A DNA stretch of 64,000 nucleotides from Zygaena filipendulae (lineage: Eukaryota; Arthropoda; Insecta; Lepidoptera; Zygaenidae), in assembly GCA_907165275.2 (NCBI GenBank), contig OU015666.1, forward strand, positions 650,001-714,000. Direction: 5' to 3'. Below are positions 11,069-22,493 of this stretch, piece after piece. Numbering within the stretch: position 1 is the first letter of the stretch; each line of letters starts with the position of its first letter. Below the pieces are notes generated by a model. It ran no database searches and was not told the origin of the DNA. It saw nothing but the letters and a program-made list of their open reading frames with translations. A program made the translations under genes and the position numbers.

Positions 11069-11693
11069 TAGGCCATTTGACTAATTTTTTTTTTCTAAAT
11101 TCTATTCAGTCCGTCAGTAAGATAATCTATACTATAATAAAAGAGTAGAATCCACGATTCTGTACATTGAATATTTTTAACTAAAACTGACAAGGGACAA
11201 TAAACGAAGAGTAACCAACCACAAAAAAATGGTGTTTAAAATTCTTTTCTGTCTGTCTGTCTGTCTGTTCGCGATAGTCTCCGAATCTACTGAACGGATT
11301 GTCATGCGGTTTTCACAGGTAGATTAAGGTTAGTCTGGAGCTACATATAGGCTTTGTTTCATTGAAAACGTATGCCGGGAAAAAAGTTATTGTATAAAAA
11401 CCTTTCGCGCGGGTGAAACCGCGGGGCACAGCTAGTAAAGAAATAATGGACACGTATTTTTTGATTTTTCAAATTAATGAAAATATACTTGGATAAAGCG
11501 CAGCGCAGTTTAGGAGTGGGAGCTCGTAACTTCATACGCAGGTAAAAACTGCGCCTGCTTGTGACGTCACGCGACATTTCGACTTAACGTATTTCCTTTA
11601 TTTTTTGCTTACGTGAAAAAAGAAAAGTGTAATATTTTTCATGAATCTACAAGACGGACTAAAAACAAAAATTTTGTGAAGCCTGTTATTCTT
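11069..11693 (+). mobile_element. MITE-B copy 1, split by a Helitron
   Basis: 11069-11125 and 11436-11693 together form one MITE-B: a TAGGCCATTTGACTAA end, AGTCCGTCAGTAAGATAA, GACACGTATTTTTTG, a central GTGACGTCACGCGAC and a CTACAAGACGGACTAAAAAC end. The long imperfect inverted repeats place AGTCCGTC-type sequence near both ends. Other copies are at 12185, 35102, 43150 and 48328. Confidence 0.8.
11126..11435 (+). mobile_element. Helitron nested in MITE-B, 310 bp
   Basis: Begins TCTATACTATAATAAAAGAG, ends GCGCGGGTGAAACCGCGGGG then CACAGCTAG. It sits between GATAA and TAAAGAAATAATGG of the MITE, whose other copies read straight across, so both ends are exact. Same subfamily as 63192-63494. Confidence 0.92.
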
Positions 11694-11699
11694 TCCTGT

Positions 11700-12184
11700 G
11701 GCCGAAGCTGCGAACTGCGAAGAACAAAAAAAACTAGAACCGGTTACGTTCATCTGATTACGTATATTCTATGTGGGTTGGAACTCCGCCTCATCCTGAA
11801 TGTTATAGATTGGAACGAACAGAACTACCTGCCGTAATATCTGTTAGACTAGCCGTTGACTGTGGTTTCGTTCGCCGTGTGTTTGGTTGCGAGCTGACGT
11901 TACTGTCAGGTTTGAAGTACGTAAGCTTAACTTTTTATGACTTTTCAAATTGTGACATCTGCAGAATAATTGTCTTAAACGTTACTTAAGTTTCAAATTA
12001 TCATAATAATTAATATCTTTTCAAGTGATTCTCAAGTTAAGCAATAAGGAGGGTAACTTCTAAAACCGTGTTGAATTTCATTTAGTAGCTTTCGGTTTAA
12101 AAACATATCATTTATAGAAAATTATCATTATTAAATATTACCTATTATTATTATTAAATTATTATTTATTTATCATTTATATTT
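11700..12184. other. Spacer between two inverted MITE-B copies
   Basis: AT-rich, with no recognised gene. The flanking MITE-B copies point in opposite directions, so 11069-12482 is a large interrupted palindrome. Confidence 0.5.
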
Positions 12185-12482
12185 TTTTATTTTTAGCCCG
12201 TTCTGTAGATTAATAAAAAATATTAGACATGATTTTTTTTCTTTTTTTACGTAAGCAAAAAATAACAGAGATACGTTGAGTCGAAATGTCGCGTGACGTC
12301 ACAAGCAGGTGCACCTGCATAATATTATGACGTTTCGAGCCACCACTCCCAAACTTTTATGCGCTTTATCCAAGTATATTTTCATTAATTTGAAAAAGCA
12401 AAATATACGTGTCTATTATTTTTTTATTATCTAACTGACGGACTAAAAAGAAATAAGAAAAACAAAAATAGTCAAATAGCCA
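12185..12482 (-). mobile_element. MITE-B copy 2, inverted
   Basis: Opposite orientation to copy 1: GTCGCGTGACGTCACAAGCA core, TACGTGTCTATTATTTTTTT, then CTAACTGACGGACTAAAAAG and an AATAGTCAAATAGCC end. Left end approximate. Confidence 0.75.
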
Positions 12483-12533
12483 AATCACTGGTTTTGATTG
12501 TCCTATAGTACGATCCATAGGAATATAATATAG

Positions 12534-12757
12534 TCTTTCTATTTAAAAATAAATCCCTATTTCCGTTGATCACGGCATCACCCGTGAACGGCTGAACCGA
12601 TTCCGCTAATTCTTTTGATTGTTGTGTATGTTATTGTAAAAAGAAGAAGAATAACGGAAGTTTGGAGTTCCTGTGGGAATTCCAGAACTCATGTGAGTGA
12701 ATCTCCGAAATGGTTGGACCTATTTTGACGGGAATTTCACTGCTAAATTATAATAGC
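12534..12757 (+). mobile_element. Helitron-like repeat (TCACGGCATCAC subfamily)
   Basis: Second copy of the 7823-8050 family: TCTTTCTATTTAAAAATAAA start, ATCACGGCATCACCCGTGAA, TGTGAGTGAATCTCCGAAAT. Confidence 0.55.
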
Positions 12758-12959
12758 TGATTTTAAATGAATAAATACTTAAAATAAATAAATAAAGCCT
12801 GTTTATTTCCGGTCTAAAAAAAGTTTTTGTTACATGCGTTCTAATATATACCTATTACAAATTATGATTTTTATAATACATATATCTAATATAAAAAAAA
12901 AATCCTTCCTGCTATTGCTTTTATATCATCTATCCACCTTTTTCTAGGGCGCTCCCTTT

Positions 12960-13057
12960 TTCTGATTAGCTGATTTTATGAGGAGTAAATTAGGCTACTT
13001 TGGAGTTCCTGCGGGAATTCCGAATCGTACGCGGATGAAACCTGAAGTGACAGCTAG
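12960..13057 (+). mobile_element. Helitron 3' part
   Basis: GAGGAGTAAATTAGGCTACT, GGAGTTCCTGCGGGAATTCC and a CAGCTAG|T end (CTAG 13054-13057). The subfamily of 48690-48915. The 5' half is unrecognisable. Confidence 0.6.
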
Positions 13058-13261
13058 TCTTCAATAAAAATACTTAATTTTTTTTAAACATCTTTCTACA
13101 AGGAAAACTTTCCTGATACAAGGAACCTTTGGTATTCTGTGTCAGTTACCAGTAATATCATCTCGTAGTACCTACATACCCATTTAAAAGAACAGACCTC
13201 ATCACATCAGCTGACTTCTACCCTTTCCAGCTCTTTGTATCAAGATTAAAGTGTCTACGTC

Positions 13262-13370
13262 ATTTGAGAACACCGTAGCTTCCTATCGCTGAACGAACTT
13301 TTCAAACCGGTTCAGTAGTTCCAGAGATTTCTTTTATACAAACTTACAAACTTAAAGTTAGGTACCTACT
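13262..13370 (-). mobile_element. Helitron fragment
   Basis: AACACCGTAGCTTCCTATCG, AAACCGGTTCAGTAGTTCC and a tail like that of 25193-25363. No termini. Confidence 0.4.
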
Positions 13371-13392
13371 TGTTAATATCATAACCAAAATT

Positions 13393-13627
13393 GGACTTAG
13401 ATAAGCAATAGTGTGTTAACCCACACTGGAGAAATTTTGATTAAATCGTGTTTTAATATTATAGCGCTATTTTGTAACAGAATTTTTTATGTTCAATATT
13501 TTGTTACATATTTAAACAATGTAATAAGGCAAACACATAATAAAAAAACGTTCTCTAACTCTCAATAAATTGTTCTGTACCAATAACTTAATTTTGTGGA
13601 CTAACATGTTATTGCTTATCTGCGTCC
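13393..13627. mobile_element. MITE-A copy 3, 235 bp
   Basis: GGACTTAGATAAGCAATAGT to ...TATTGCTTATCTGCGTCC. Matching AATT flanks at 13389-13392 and 13628-13631. Opposite orientation to copies 1 and 2. Confidence 0.9.
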
Positions 13628-13954
13628 AATTTCAATAACGTTTTAAAAATAATATATTTACCTATATATTTTCACAACATTAGACGTTATTAGAAATATC
13701 CAAAAGTTCCAGGAATCGAAAGTTCGATAGTAAATATAGGCAACGGGGAGGGAAAAAAAAATATTCCTACGCAGTTCGTCCTTGAAGTCATATGGGATGC
13801 GCTTGGGCAACAGCTGATGTTACCTGACACTCCAGTATGCGCACACGCATATGTACACATGCATACAAGCTTTAATATCCGGAGCCCTTACCATGAGTTG
13901 TCTTTGTCCTTTTACGAGTAAGCTATAAGAACGCCAATGGGCATGATGAATAAA

Positions 13955-14095
13955 TTTAATTTTTTTGTCTGTCTTGTAGATTAATAAATAACGTCACGAT
14001 CTCAACTCCTAAACTTTAATGCTAATCTAAGTATTTTTTCAAAAATTCGAAAAATCAAAAAATAAGTTTCTATTTTTTTACTATCTGACTGACTG
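13955..14095 (-). mobile_element. MITE-B fragment
   Basis: GTCTGTCTTGTAGATTAATA, AACGTCACGATCTCAACTCC and TTCTATTTTTTTACTATCTG. The middle and one end are deleted. Confidence 0.5.
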
Positions 14096-14097
14096 AA

Positions 14098-14178
14098 GGA
14101 CATTGTACATGGGGTACTTATCCCGAAATTCCCGGGGGAACTCCGATATTTATGCTTTTTAAACCGCTAGGAACAGCT
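14098..14178 (+). mobile_element. 5'-truncated Helitron
   Basis: Module with GAAATTCCCGGGGGAACTCC and a GAACAGCT end running straight into the next Helitron. Confidence 0.55.
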
Positions 14179-14386
14179 ACTAATATTATGAATGCGAAAG
14201 TAACTCTGTCGGTCTGTTTGTCTGTCTGTCTGTTACGCTTTAGCGCCTCAATGCAACAGCTTAACGGATCATCATGAAATTTTGCATACACGTTGTCAGG
14301 GGTACAGAGAAGGACATGTACTTTTGTCCCGTAATTCCCGCGGGAACTCCGAAATTAACGCGGGTGAAACCGCGGGGGACAGCTAG
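14179..14386 (+). mobile_element. Helitron, 208 bp
   Basis: ACTAATATTATGAATGCGAA, (GTCT)n, TCATCATGAAATTTTGCATA, and a GCGGGTGAAACCGCGGGGGA hairpin with CTAG at 14383-14386. Confidence 0.8.
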
Positions 14387-14514
14387 TAAAGAATAAATAA
14401 ATGTAATAAGGTAAAAAACTCATAGTAAACCTACAGCCCTTATACATACAACACTTCCCACGCACAAACACACTTGTTGTTTTCTTTAGTGTGGGTTGAA
14501 TACCCGTGTACGAC

Positions 14515-14605
14515 GTAGATCCATCGGTTTAATGGTGGTTGAAACGCATGCAGCGCAGGAAGTGGCGGGTTCGAACCCGAGGGGGACAGATTCACAGACC
14601 GGGAT
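14515..14605 (+). mobile_element. Possible tRNA-related SINE head
   Basis: GGTTTAATGGTGG is A-box-like and GCGGGTTCGAACCCGAGG is a strong B-box. The sequence does not fold into a complete tRNA as I read it, so a SINE or tRNA relic is more likely than a functional gene. Confidence 0.35.
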
Positions 14606-15820
14606 TGCTGTCGATAGTCATTGGAACAGAAAAGCTTAAGGTCCATTTACTTGGTGAATTATTTCGTAACATAAAACGCAGGGGGAAATGCTCGTGGCTA
14701 GAAGTTTAACAATTTTAGACAAAGTGAAATACGTAGTATATTTAAAATCAATAGCAGCATAGCACTCGAAGATATAATATTCGTTCACTGAATAAAAAAT
14801 ATAGCTAGCTCATAAAAAAGTTGTAACAGCATATTATTGAAGCTCATAAATTTAAAAGTTGAAGTGGTCATATAGTAATACAATTTTTTACATATATATG
14901 TACTTATTGAGATCGTTGATTTTGATATTATGAAATAAAATTGAAAAGTCAGCAGAAAAAAGACAGTCTGACATCTCATCAATCTCATCTGACAATCTTT
15001 TGACAATTTTTTTGTAAGAATCAAAGTCTCTAGATTATTAGGATACTAACCGGGGTTAGTAGGTAGGTATACCAAAAATTACAGTAATTTCTTCTTCTAT
15101 GTCTCTCGACTTTATCAGCTCGATGCAGAGTGGTTGTATTACTCAAAACTGTCTCTTACCCAAGCTTCTCATCAAAAGAAGCATAACGAGAAACTTCATC
15201 ATTAGTAATTGCGTACAAAACTAATCAGAAATGATCTTTAGTTACAATAGTGACATAAAAGTGACAAAATCTTTTTGAGTTTTTCTATCTACTTATAAGA
15301 ATTACGAAACAGAAGTCTATGGCAGTCTTCAATCTGATGAGAAGGGACTGTAATCAATCAGCCTTGGAAGCTCAGATCTATCTATACGTAGAAAGAAATC
15401 TTCGTCCGAAAAAAAAAATTCAAGCCCAAATAATAAGATGCTTTGCTCTAACAATCCAAGGATGTAAAAGCACAGACAGACAGGTAGACGGTGTTTTTTT
15501 TGGTCCTGGCAGCAACTTCAATACAAACTCGTTTTAGTTCTTTAAGAAGATTGATCGATCCAGCCAGTGGATTAATAGCTTTATTAATATTAACAATACG
15601 ATCTTTATTCTGTAGATGCTTGGACAATTGGCGTTTTTGCAACATGCATGCAAGGATTGCTCTTGATAAAAAAAATGGTTTAATAGTTATGGAATAATTA
15701 ATTATTATTTCAAACTTCAGGGTTTTTTTCTACGAGCTCGTTGTCCGGTAATGATCTTAGTAATTTTTCACATTCAATACTTTATTGGCTGCCATTTGTC
15801 ACGGTTTGTGTATTGTATAC
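14606..15820. other. No recognisable gene
   Basis: Several 60-80 codon frames overlap on both strands between 15319 and 15697. None has a known motif, splice context or repeat match. Confidence 0.35.
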
Positions 15821-15875
15821 AAGCTGTTTTCCCGTGGTTTCACCCGCATGGATTTCGGTGTCACCGCGGGAACTC
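15821..15875 (-). mobile_element. Helitron 3' end fragment
   Basis: AGCTGTTTTCCCGTGGTTTC then ACCGCGGGAACTC. Only the terminal module survives. Confidence 0.5.
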
Positions 15876-15965
15876 TTTCAAGGTGTCAAGGATACTGTAG
15901 TTTTAGTTTTAGAATTTCTTGCTTCCAGAGACCAAACATGACATCCACAAAGTCTACCTATTTAT

Positions 15966-16130
15966 AAATTTCACCCGCGGTAATTTCGGAGTTCCCGTAG
16001 AAGTTTCGGGATAAAAAGTACACTATTTCACTTAGGACTACCGTAGCTTCCTACAAGTAAAAGAATTTTCAAAATCGGTTCAGTAGATCCCCTATTACAA
16101 TTACCCTACAACCTCTTTTTATAATTTGAA
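15966..16130 (-). mobile_element. Helitron, 3' end lost
   Basis: TTTCACCCGCGGTAATTTCG, GGACTACCGTAGCTTCCTAC and AATCGGTTCAGTAGATCCCC, ending near CCTCTTTTTATAATTTGAAG. Confidence 0.6.
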
Positions 16131-17599
16131 GATGAAGTGTTGATTCCAGTTCCTGATTTTTAGTGAAAGGATGAATATTTACAAAGAAATATTTCAAGTT
16201 GTACCTAACTTAGTTAAAGATATTATTTACACCATATTTTTGGAGAATATTTCAACGTTGGACACAGATTAACATCTCTTTAGCGCAATTTATGTCGAAA
16301 GAATATTTTTTCTACTTTTTATCAGATGAATGTTTAGATTAAAACAAAAAGGCTGTTTTAATCTAAGGATGAATGTGAACCTTACAGTCTGAATTCAATC
16401 TAGTGTTCATAAGAGTAGAGTTTAAATAGCCTCATAGTTAAATTATCATAGATAAGTACTTAAAAGCTCTTATTTATCTGTGACTCGATATGCTGGTAAT
16501 AACCTACAAAATACAAATCCAACGTTAAATGCCTATTGCCAATGTAAGCATTCAATAATTTATTTAAACATTCAAACAAATGATTGAACTACTTCAGTCC
16601 TTACTACTTATAGGACCTTCTGAAGTATACGTACTCTTATAAACTCTCTTGTTGTTGTAGAGTCTTCTATATAACTATAACCTTTATGCCAAGTCATCGC
16701 TGTCAAAACTTATAAAACATGTCGTCACTCATCTATTTTATACACGTATTATTCAAACTCGAATATCCCACATATCTGATATCAAGCGTAAATAATGAAA
16801 GCAACAATACAATCAGAGAAATCAAAACAATATCTTGGCGTGCATCTACTTTATTATTTGTAAAATGACCCTTTCTCGACAAACTGGAAAGACCAGAAAC
16901 GAAAGAAAAAAAAACACGAAGGGTAAACCCACACAGACGAAACATACATACAGAATCATAGAAGAAAACAAAACTGTACGTTCCACTGTAACCTTAATTA
17001 ACATACCGGTAGAGATTACAATCGCGTGCACGGTCAAACCGAACGTTCCTACTAAAGCTCTAGACTCGACCGAGCAACACGTGAGCGAACAAAAAATAAA
17101 CGTAGACAAAAATTTACGACCAATTGCTGAGCTGGTTTGATAAATGAAATTGGATCTTCAGAGCGCGACATTTAAGGTTCATATTTTAGATTAGCTCTAT
17201 CTAATGTTTATAATATGATATCAGCTGTTCGAGACGAGTTTTGGAAAGGGCACGATGAGGTGGAGTGATAATTTGGAGCAAACATTTAGTAGTCGCCTTG
17301 CTCGTGACGTGCAGCGCTGTGAAGCCTATGATTATATCAAATCTTTACAAAATGGTTAGCAATTTAGTCATTTTTTGCTCGTCGGACTCATTATTGCTAT
17401 ACATATTATGAGCTGTTCTTATTATTAAGATTTGACGTTAATATTATCTGCTATGATCTCGATTTCGTCACTGTGGACTAAAACCATTTTTGGATAAAGA
17501 ACTAATGCTGCAATCATGATACCTAATTTATTATAATGGCCAAGACGTTTAGCTTGAAAGTAAACTTAACACCTTTAAAGAAACCTTTAAAAGAAGTTA
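16131..17599. other. Long stretch without a recognised gene
   Basis: Contains a small palindrome (16332-16363, TTAGATTAAAACA / TGTTTTAATCTAA). A 101-codon plus frame (16835-17140) overlaps an 87-codon hydrophobic minus frame. Neither has a motif I know, so I leave both uncalled. Confidence 0.4.
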
Positions 17600-17735
17600 G
17601 CCTATAGTAGTTAGCGAACGTGACTGCTATACACTTGGTGTTGCGAGTTCGATTCCCGATACATCAGGGTAAATATACATATTTTATGTGACGAATAATT
17701 ATATCTTGAATCTGGGTTTATATCTATATTTTAAA
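17600..17735 (+). mobile_element. tRNA-derived SINE
   Basis: GAACGTGACTGCTATACACT, then TTGCGAGTTCGATTCCCGAT (pol III B-box GAGTTCGATTCC), then a GAATCTGGGTTTATATCTAT block. This order is typical of lepidopteran tRNA-related SINEs as I know them. A T/A-rich tail follows. Confidence 0.55.
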
Positions 17736-18858
17736 AATAAACATACGTAATATACATACACTTCCGGTAAACAGATTTGAATCTTTGTATATTTATTTAT
17801 TTATTTGAGAAACAAACGATACAACATAAGTAAAAAATATAAAAAAATATAAAAGTTTCTTACACCTTAAGTTTCCACTCATAGGATCATCAAAAAGCCG
17901 TTAAAATGTGGAAGAAATGCGTATTGTTTTATATGTCCAATTATTTCCATCAGTGACCACAAATGAAAGAGAAATACCTTCACATTATTATGGTATTAAA
18001 TAATATCTGGCCTTAATCAAAGCTCACCTAATACGGTAGTTACTGTAGCATAATAGCATAATTGCGTCGATAGTTAATTAGGTACAGGAATTATCTCTGG
18101 ATCCCGGAATACGATGCCTGTATTAATTGAGACAAGCCGCTGGTCGCTGACTAAGTTTAATTTGATTTATGCCAGATAGTAATCTAGCAATCATCATTAC
18201 ATACCTCTGTAATACGAGTTGTTATCGTGTCTAAATCAATATGATATTGTTATTGAGATCAGCCTCAATTTGTACAAGTAAGTAAAGCTCACAAACATCA
18301 CATAAATGACAAAGTTTCTATTTAGCTTTTCGATATGTTGAAACGGGTTTTGATTGAAACTCAGTTCATAAAGTATTAAGTAATGTTATTTTCCTTATTT
18401 TGGTACTGAATGGTAAGTAGTTATTATTATACAAAATAGCTATTGACCTCCGTGATCCTTGGAAGAGTCTGGAGCTGCAGTGACGTGGGTCAGGATGTGA
18501 TGACTGATGTGAAGTGCCGGGAAATGACGACAGGAAGGGTGAAAAGTCCGTGGACAGCTACAAAATAACTTCAAATATAGACTGAAGCTTCTGGAATTAT
18601 TTATCATCATCAAATTTCTGCCAACAGCTCACGAAAGACCAGCGAGTGGTAAAAAAATATTATTTACTTAGATCAAGACTTAAAAATATTAAAATGTAAT
18701 GTACAATATTAACAAAGCATAAAACTATTGTTTACCAGTTTATCATACTGCTTCCTTTTGAAATTATAGATTTTATAATTTTATAGATTTTATAAACTGA
18801 AGAAATTCTCAAACTAAAAACAAGCAATGAATTTTTCAATTAGCTTAGGAAACAACCA
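17736..18858. other. No recognisable gene
   Basis: AT-rich. The segment 18445-18560 is GC-richer (GGAAGAGTCTGGAGCTGCAG) but gives no long frame or known repeat. Confidence 0.35.
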
Positions 18859-18917
18859 GTGCACACAGACACACACACACAAACACACATATATACACGC
18901 ACACACACACTTACACA
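18859..18917 (+). repeat. (AC)n microsatellite, imperfect
   Basis: ACACACACACACAAACACAC followed by ATATATACACGC and another AC run. Confidence 0.85.
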
Positions 18918-19571
18918 TATAGATTATATAAATTTTTAAGTCCATGTATACATTTCTCAAATTTCTGTGTAGTTATTAGGTATACCGTATTTGTTAACCG
19001 CACTCGCAGATGGCCAAGATACAGGCTCTGCCTAGTTTGGTCACTGATAGATAGTCTCGTAATTTTGTATTCACCGTTTCTTTGTGTAATAAATAAATAA
19101 ATAAATAATGCAGCTTTAGTAATTTTTAACAGCGTGAAAAGATCGGAGAAAAGAAACAAAACAATAACGCACTATCTCCACAGTCCTTAGCGTGACATCA
19201 CAAGTTCATTCTTAAAACTAGAAAAAAATAGTGACAGATAGACCAACTACGTTTCTCCTACCACTTCTGAAATCAATTTAACTGCATATAAGCTATAGGG
19301 GCTCAAAGTACAACGCAGAAGCTCGTCAAACAGTTTGAAACAGTTTCTCTAACAGAAAACATTACAACATAAATTACAAACAAAACCCCAGATATAGTGA
19401 GAATGGATACGATATTAGCTGAACCATTTGTTAGCTAGTTTAGTTTTCAAACAAATTATGAGGATGTGCGTAAGGACTAAGGAGTGAAGCGAGTAAGCGT
19501 CTATAATGTGCGTGCAAAAGGACAGTAGTAGTAGTAGAAGTAGGTATGTAGATTGTAGATATAATTTATTA
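18918..19571. other. No recognisable gene
   Basis: Includes an (AAAT)n tract at about 19088-19108, which may mark an old retroelement tail. Otherwise nothing. Confidence 0.35.
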
Positions 19572-19735
19572 CTAGCTGTTCCCACCGGTTTCACCCACGT
19601 CAATTTCAGAGATCCTGCGGTAATTCTGGAGTTAAAAGTACACTATATCCTTCTCTGTATCCCTGACAACGTGTACGCCAAATTTCATGATAATCGGGTC
19701 AGTCGTTTAGGCGTGAAAGCGTCACGAAGTTTTCT
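19572..19735 (-). mobile_element. Helitron, 5' end worn
   Basis: CTAGCTGTTCCCACCGGTTT, ATCCCTGACAACGTGTACGC, GGCGTGAAAGCGTCACGAAG. The TC end is missing. Confidence 0.7.
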
Positions 19736-19794
19736 CGACACTTCCAACAATAATAATTATCGTTATATTTCAAACAATTTACACAAAACCTTGA

Positions 19795-19910
19795 CAAATT
19801 ATATTCGTGAACCTTACTCGTGAATCTATGGATACTATTTATTGATGAAAACCGCATGAACATCCGTTCTGTAGTTTTTAAATTTATCGTGAACAGACAG
19901 ACAGACTTAT
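19795..19910 (-). mobile_element. Helitron fragment
   Basis: GATGAAAACCGCATGAACAT and TCGTGAACAGACAGACAGAC, as in the 63192-63494 subfamily. Confidence 0.45.
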
Positions 19911-20468
19911 CTAGTTTCCCAAAGATCTGTGACCAAAGCAATTCATGCACAAACCTGCCTACTTCTATATTCAATAGTCAACATGCTGAACTCCAAGTCG
20001 ATGTAATATTATGTACATACCTAGTGCTTATGTAAATCGAGAGTAATTATCGCCACACGAAACTAAGCTCGAGCATTGTTATTAAAGTAACTATTCAACT
20101 TACTATGGCAGCCATTGAATTCTAAGGGCCTCGGTGAAACCAGCCTTTGTGAAGGGGTGAACAGAAAGGGTTATTTACGAGTCCGAACCGGTGACCACGT
20201 GTTCCATAACAGTGGGAGTTGTTCTGTGACCTACTGTTTTGGAATTGTTGATAAAAGCTTATACTTGCATCTATGGAATAAATGTCCATTGGGTTTTATC
20301 GGAGTAAGTTTTCGTTTTATGTTCTAGTTTGACTTTGTTGAATAAAGAGCAGCTTTGACTCATAGAGGTTGTTTACTAACTACATAATACTTGTAAGTGT
20401 TGCAATCGACACAGAGAATTGTAAATGTGGGAGAAGAAAGAAAAACATTAATCAAAATTTATTGTTTA
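19911..20468. other. No recognisable feature
   Basis: Nothing supported. Confidence 0.35.
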
Positions 20469-20750
20469 CTAGCTGCTGCCCGCGTCTAGGGTTAGTGTAG
20501 ATTTGGTTAATCGATTTCTTACCTTCGGGAACGGAATAGTTTTTTTTTTCTGAATGCAAAGTGCCCTGCGGTTTCACCCGCGGTAATTTTGGAGTTTTGG
20601 AGTAATTCCGGAATAAAAAGTACCCTATATACCTCTATACCTCTCTGTACCTCTGACAACGTGTATGCAAAGTTTCATGATGATCGGTTGAGTAATTAAG
20701 GCGTAAAAGAAAGAAGAGGAAGAAGAAAGAAAATAAATTTATTTGTCAAC
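20469..20750 (-). mobile_element. Helitron with insert near its 3' end
   Basis: CTAGCTGCTGCCCGCG, then about 85 bases of foreign sequence, then a second GCGGTTTCACCCGCGGTAAT module and the usual body. An AAGAAGAGGAAGAAG tract replaces the 5' end. Confidence 0.55.
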
Positions 20751-20804
20751 CAACACAAAAGCGCAAATATAAGTGACGATGAGAAGAATCCTTACTTCCC
20801 TAAT

Positions 20805-21022
20805 ATAAGTAAGTAAGTCTGTCTGTTAATTAGATTAAAACAAAAAGGCCGCCTTTTTGTTACGCTTTCAACGGTTTCAACGCTTTCGCCTCAACGGCTC
20901 AACCGATCATCATGAAATTTTGTACATACGTTGTCAGAGGTACGAGAAGGATATACGATACTTTTTATCCATAAAATCCCGCGGGAACTCCGAAAAAATG
21001 CGGGTAAAACCGCGGGGGATCA
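20805..21022 (+). mobile_element. Helitron, divergent ends
   Basis: AAGTCTGTCTGTTAATTAG, CTCAACCGATCATCATGAAA and GCGGGTAAAACCGCGGGGGA. Contains an AAAACAAAAAGGCCGCCTTT stem. The CTAG is degraded. Confidence 0.6.
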
Positions 21023-21773
21023 TGAACTCATAATTTTAACAAATTTTAATAAGTACATAAATATAACATGTAGATTGTAGAAGTCAACGATATTTTTTTC
21101 AGACTTAAGTAGGTATATATGTACTTACATACGAAACATTTATACTCATTTCTTACTGTGTAAATATTATTCCAGATTGATTACTGCAAGAAAACTTTTC
21201 AAGGTTAGGTAAAATAGGTTATTTATTTATATATGTAAATAAAATAAAAAAATAAAAAATAAAATTTCGAACGAAGGTTGTTGTCATGAAAACAAATATA
21301 CAAACGGCAAAGTGTCCTGTTAGTTGCAGAAGAACTATTCGTGTCGTATGTGACTTAAAAAAATTGCAACATTTGGCATTCGAGGCAGATGGTCCTTCGA
21401 ATGGTTTATCACGCGCCAGTCGCCACTTACATATCAGTTTTTGCGTCTTTCACTTCCTCCGCTGACATTTATGTAACTTGACATTTACTTAACTCTGTAT
21501 TTTCATTTATTCATGCATTTATTAAATACCCATTATTCAGTTTATGTATTTTATATGTATTTATATTGATTGATGTAATATATTTAAACTTACCATCAAT
21601 AAAAATCTAGGTATACATACATCTATGTTTATAAAATTTAAGTGTTTGTTTTTATTCCAAATTAGCAGCATATGAAAGTATATACGGTACCTACCTGCTT
21701 ACACGAAAAAACAAATGTTTTAATTTCACTGGCAGATAACTGATGTTATAAGCCTTATAAGCCTTATATATTA
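21023..21773. other. No recognisable gene
   Basis: AT-rich. No family recognised. Confidence 0.4.
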
Positions 21774-22198
21774 CTAGCTGTGCCCCGCGGTTTCACCCGC
21801 GGTAATTTCGGAGTTCCACGGGAATTCCGGGATAAAAAGTACCCTATGTCCTTTTCCGTTCTTCTCCATCCAAATCCGTTCAGCCGTTTTTGCGTGACTG
21901 AGTAAATGTATGCGAGGATAAGAGCTCGAAAGCACATTTTCATCCTCATGCTCCTATGTGTCTTAGCGTAATGTTATATAGCCTATAACCTGCCCGAGTA
22001 TGGACTACAATCGTGCTAAGTTTGGTTAAAATCTTGGTTAAAAGTTTTTGACCCATGCGTGCACATACAGACAGACAAAAAATTTACTGATTGCATTTTT
22101 GGCATCAGTATCAATCACCATTCATCCTCCAATATTAATTTTGAATATAAATTCAATGTACAGAATTGACCTCTCTACAGTTTTATTATAAGTATAGA
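21774..22198 (-). mobile_element. Helitron, long subfamily, 425 bp
   Basis: Pairs with 470-955: CTAGCTGTGCCCCGCGGTTT, GCGAGGATAAGAGCTCGAAA, ACTGATTGCATTTTTGGCAT and a TTATTATAAGTATAGA end. Confidence 0.85.
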
Positions 22199-22234
22199 AG
22201 ATAGATAATATAAGGAGTAACTTGTCCACAGCCT

Positions 22235-22387
22235 CGGCGGCTCCGGTGGCGGCGGCGGCGCGGCGGCGGCAAAAACAAATGGTAGACAACATAAGAAGTT
22301 GGCCACAGCTCGCGCCGCTGATAGCTGTGGCCAACTTCGTATGTTGTCTACCATTTGTTTTTGCTGCCGCCGCCACCGGAGCCGCCG
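22235..22387. repeat. GC-rich inverted repeat, arms 76 and 65 nt
   Basis: The left arm 22235-22310 (CGGCGGCTCCGGTGGCGGCG...GTTGGCCACAGCT) and right arm 22323-22387 are inverted copies around a 12-nt loop (22311-22322). They differ mainly in the number of GGC triplets. The bordering Helitron pieces are AT-rich, so this block is compositionally foreign. Confidence 0.85.
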
Positions 22388-22399
22388 AAACTTTGGCGC

Positions 22400-22493
22400 C
22401 GCCCTTAGGCTACTTTTATTTTAGAAAAAAAAAATAGTTCCTCCGGGAATTCCCAAATTCACGCGGGTGAAACCGCGGAGCACATAACTAATA
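22400..22493 (+). mobile_element. Helitron 3' part
   Basis: TTAGGCTACTTTTATTTTAG, GAATTCCCAAATTCACGCGG and GTGAAACCGCGGAGCACATA then ACTA. Subfamily of 48690-48915. Confidence 0.6.

Noticed and set aside
16835..17140. 101-codon plus ORF and 87-codon minus ORF
   Set aside because: They lie opposite each other; the plus one is Lys/Thr-rich and the minus one hydrophobic, as expected from base composition. No motif or splice context.
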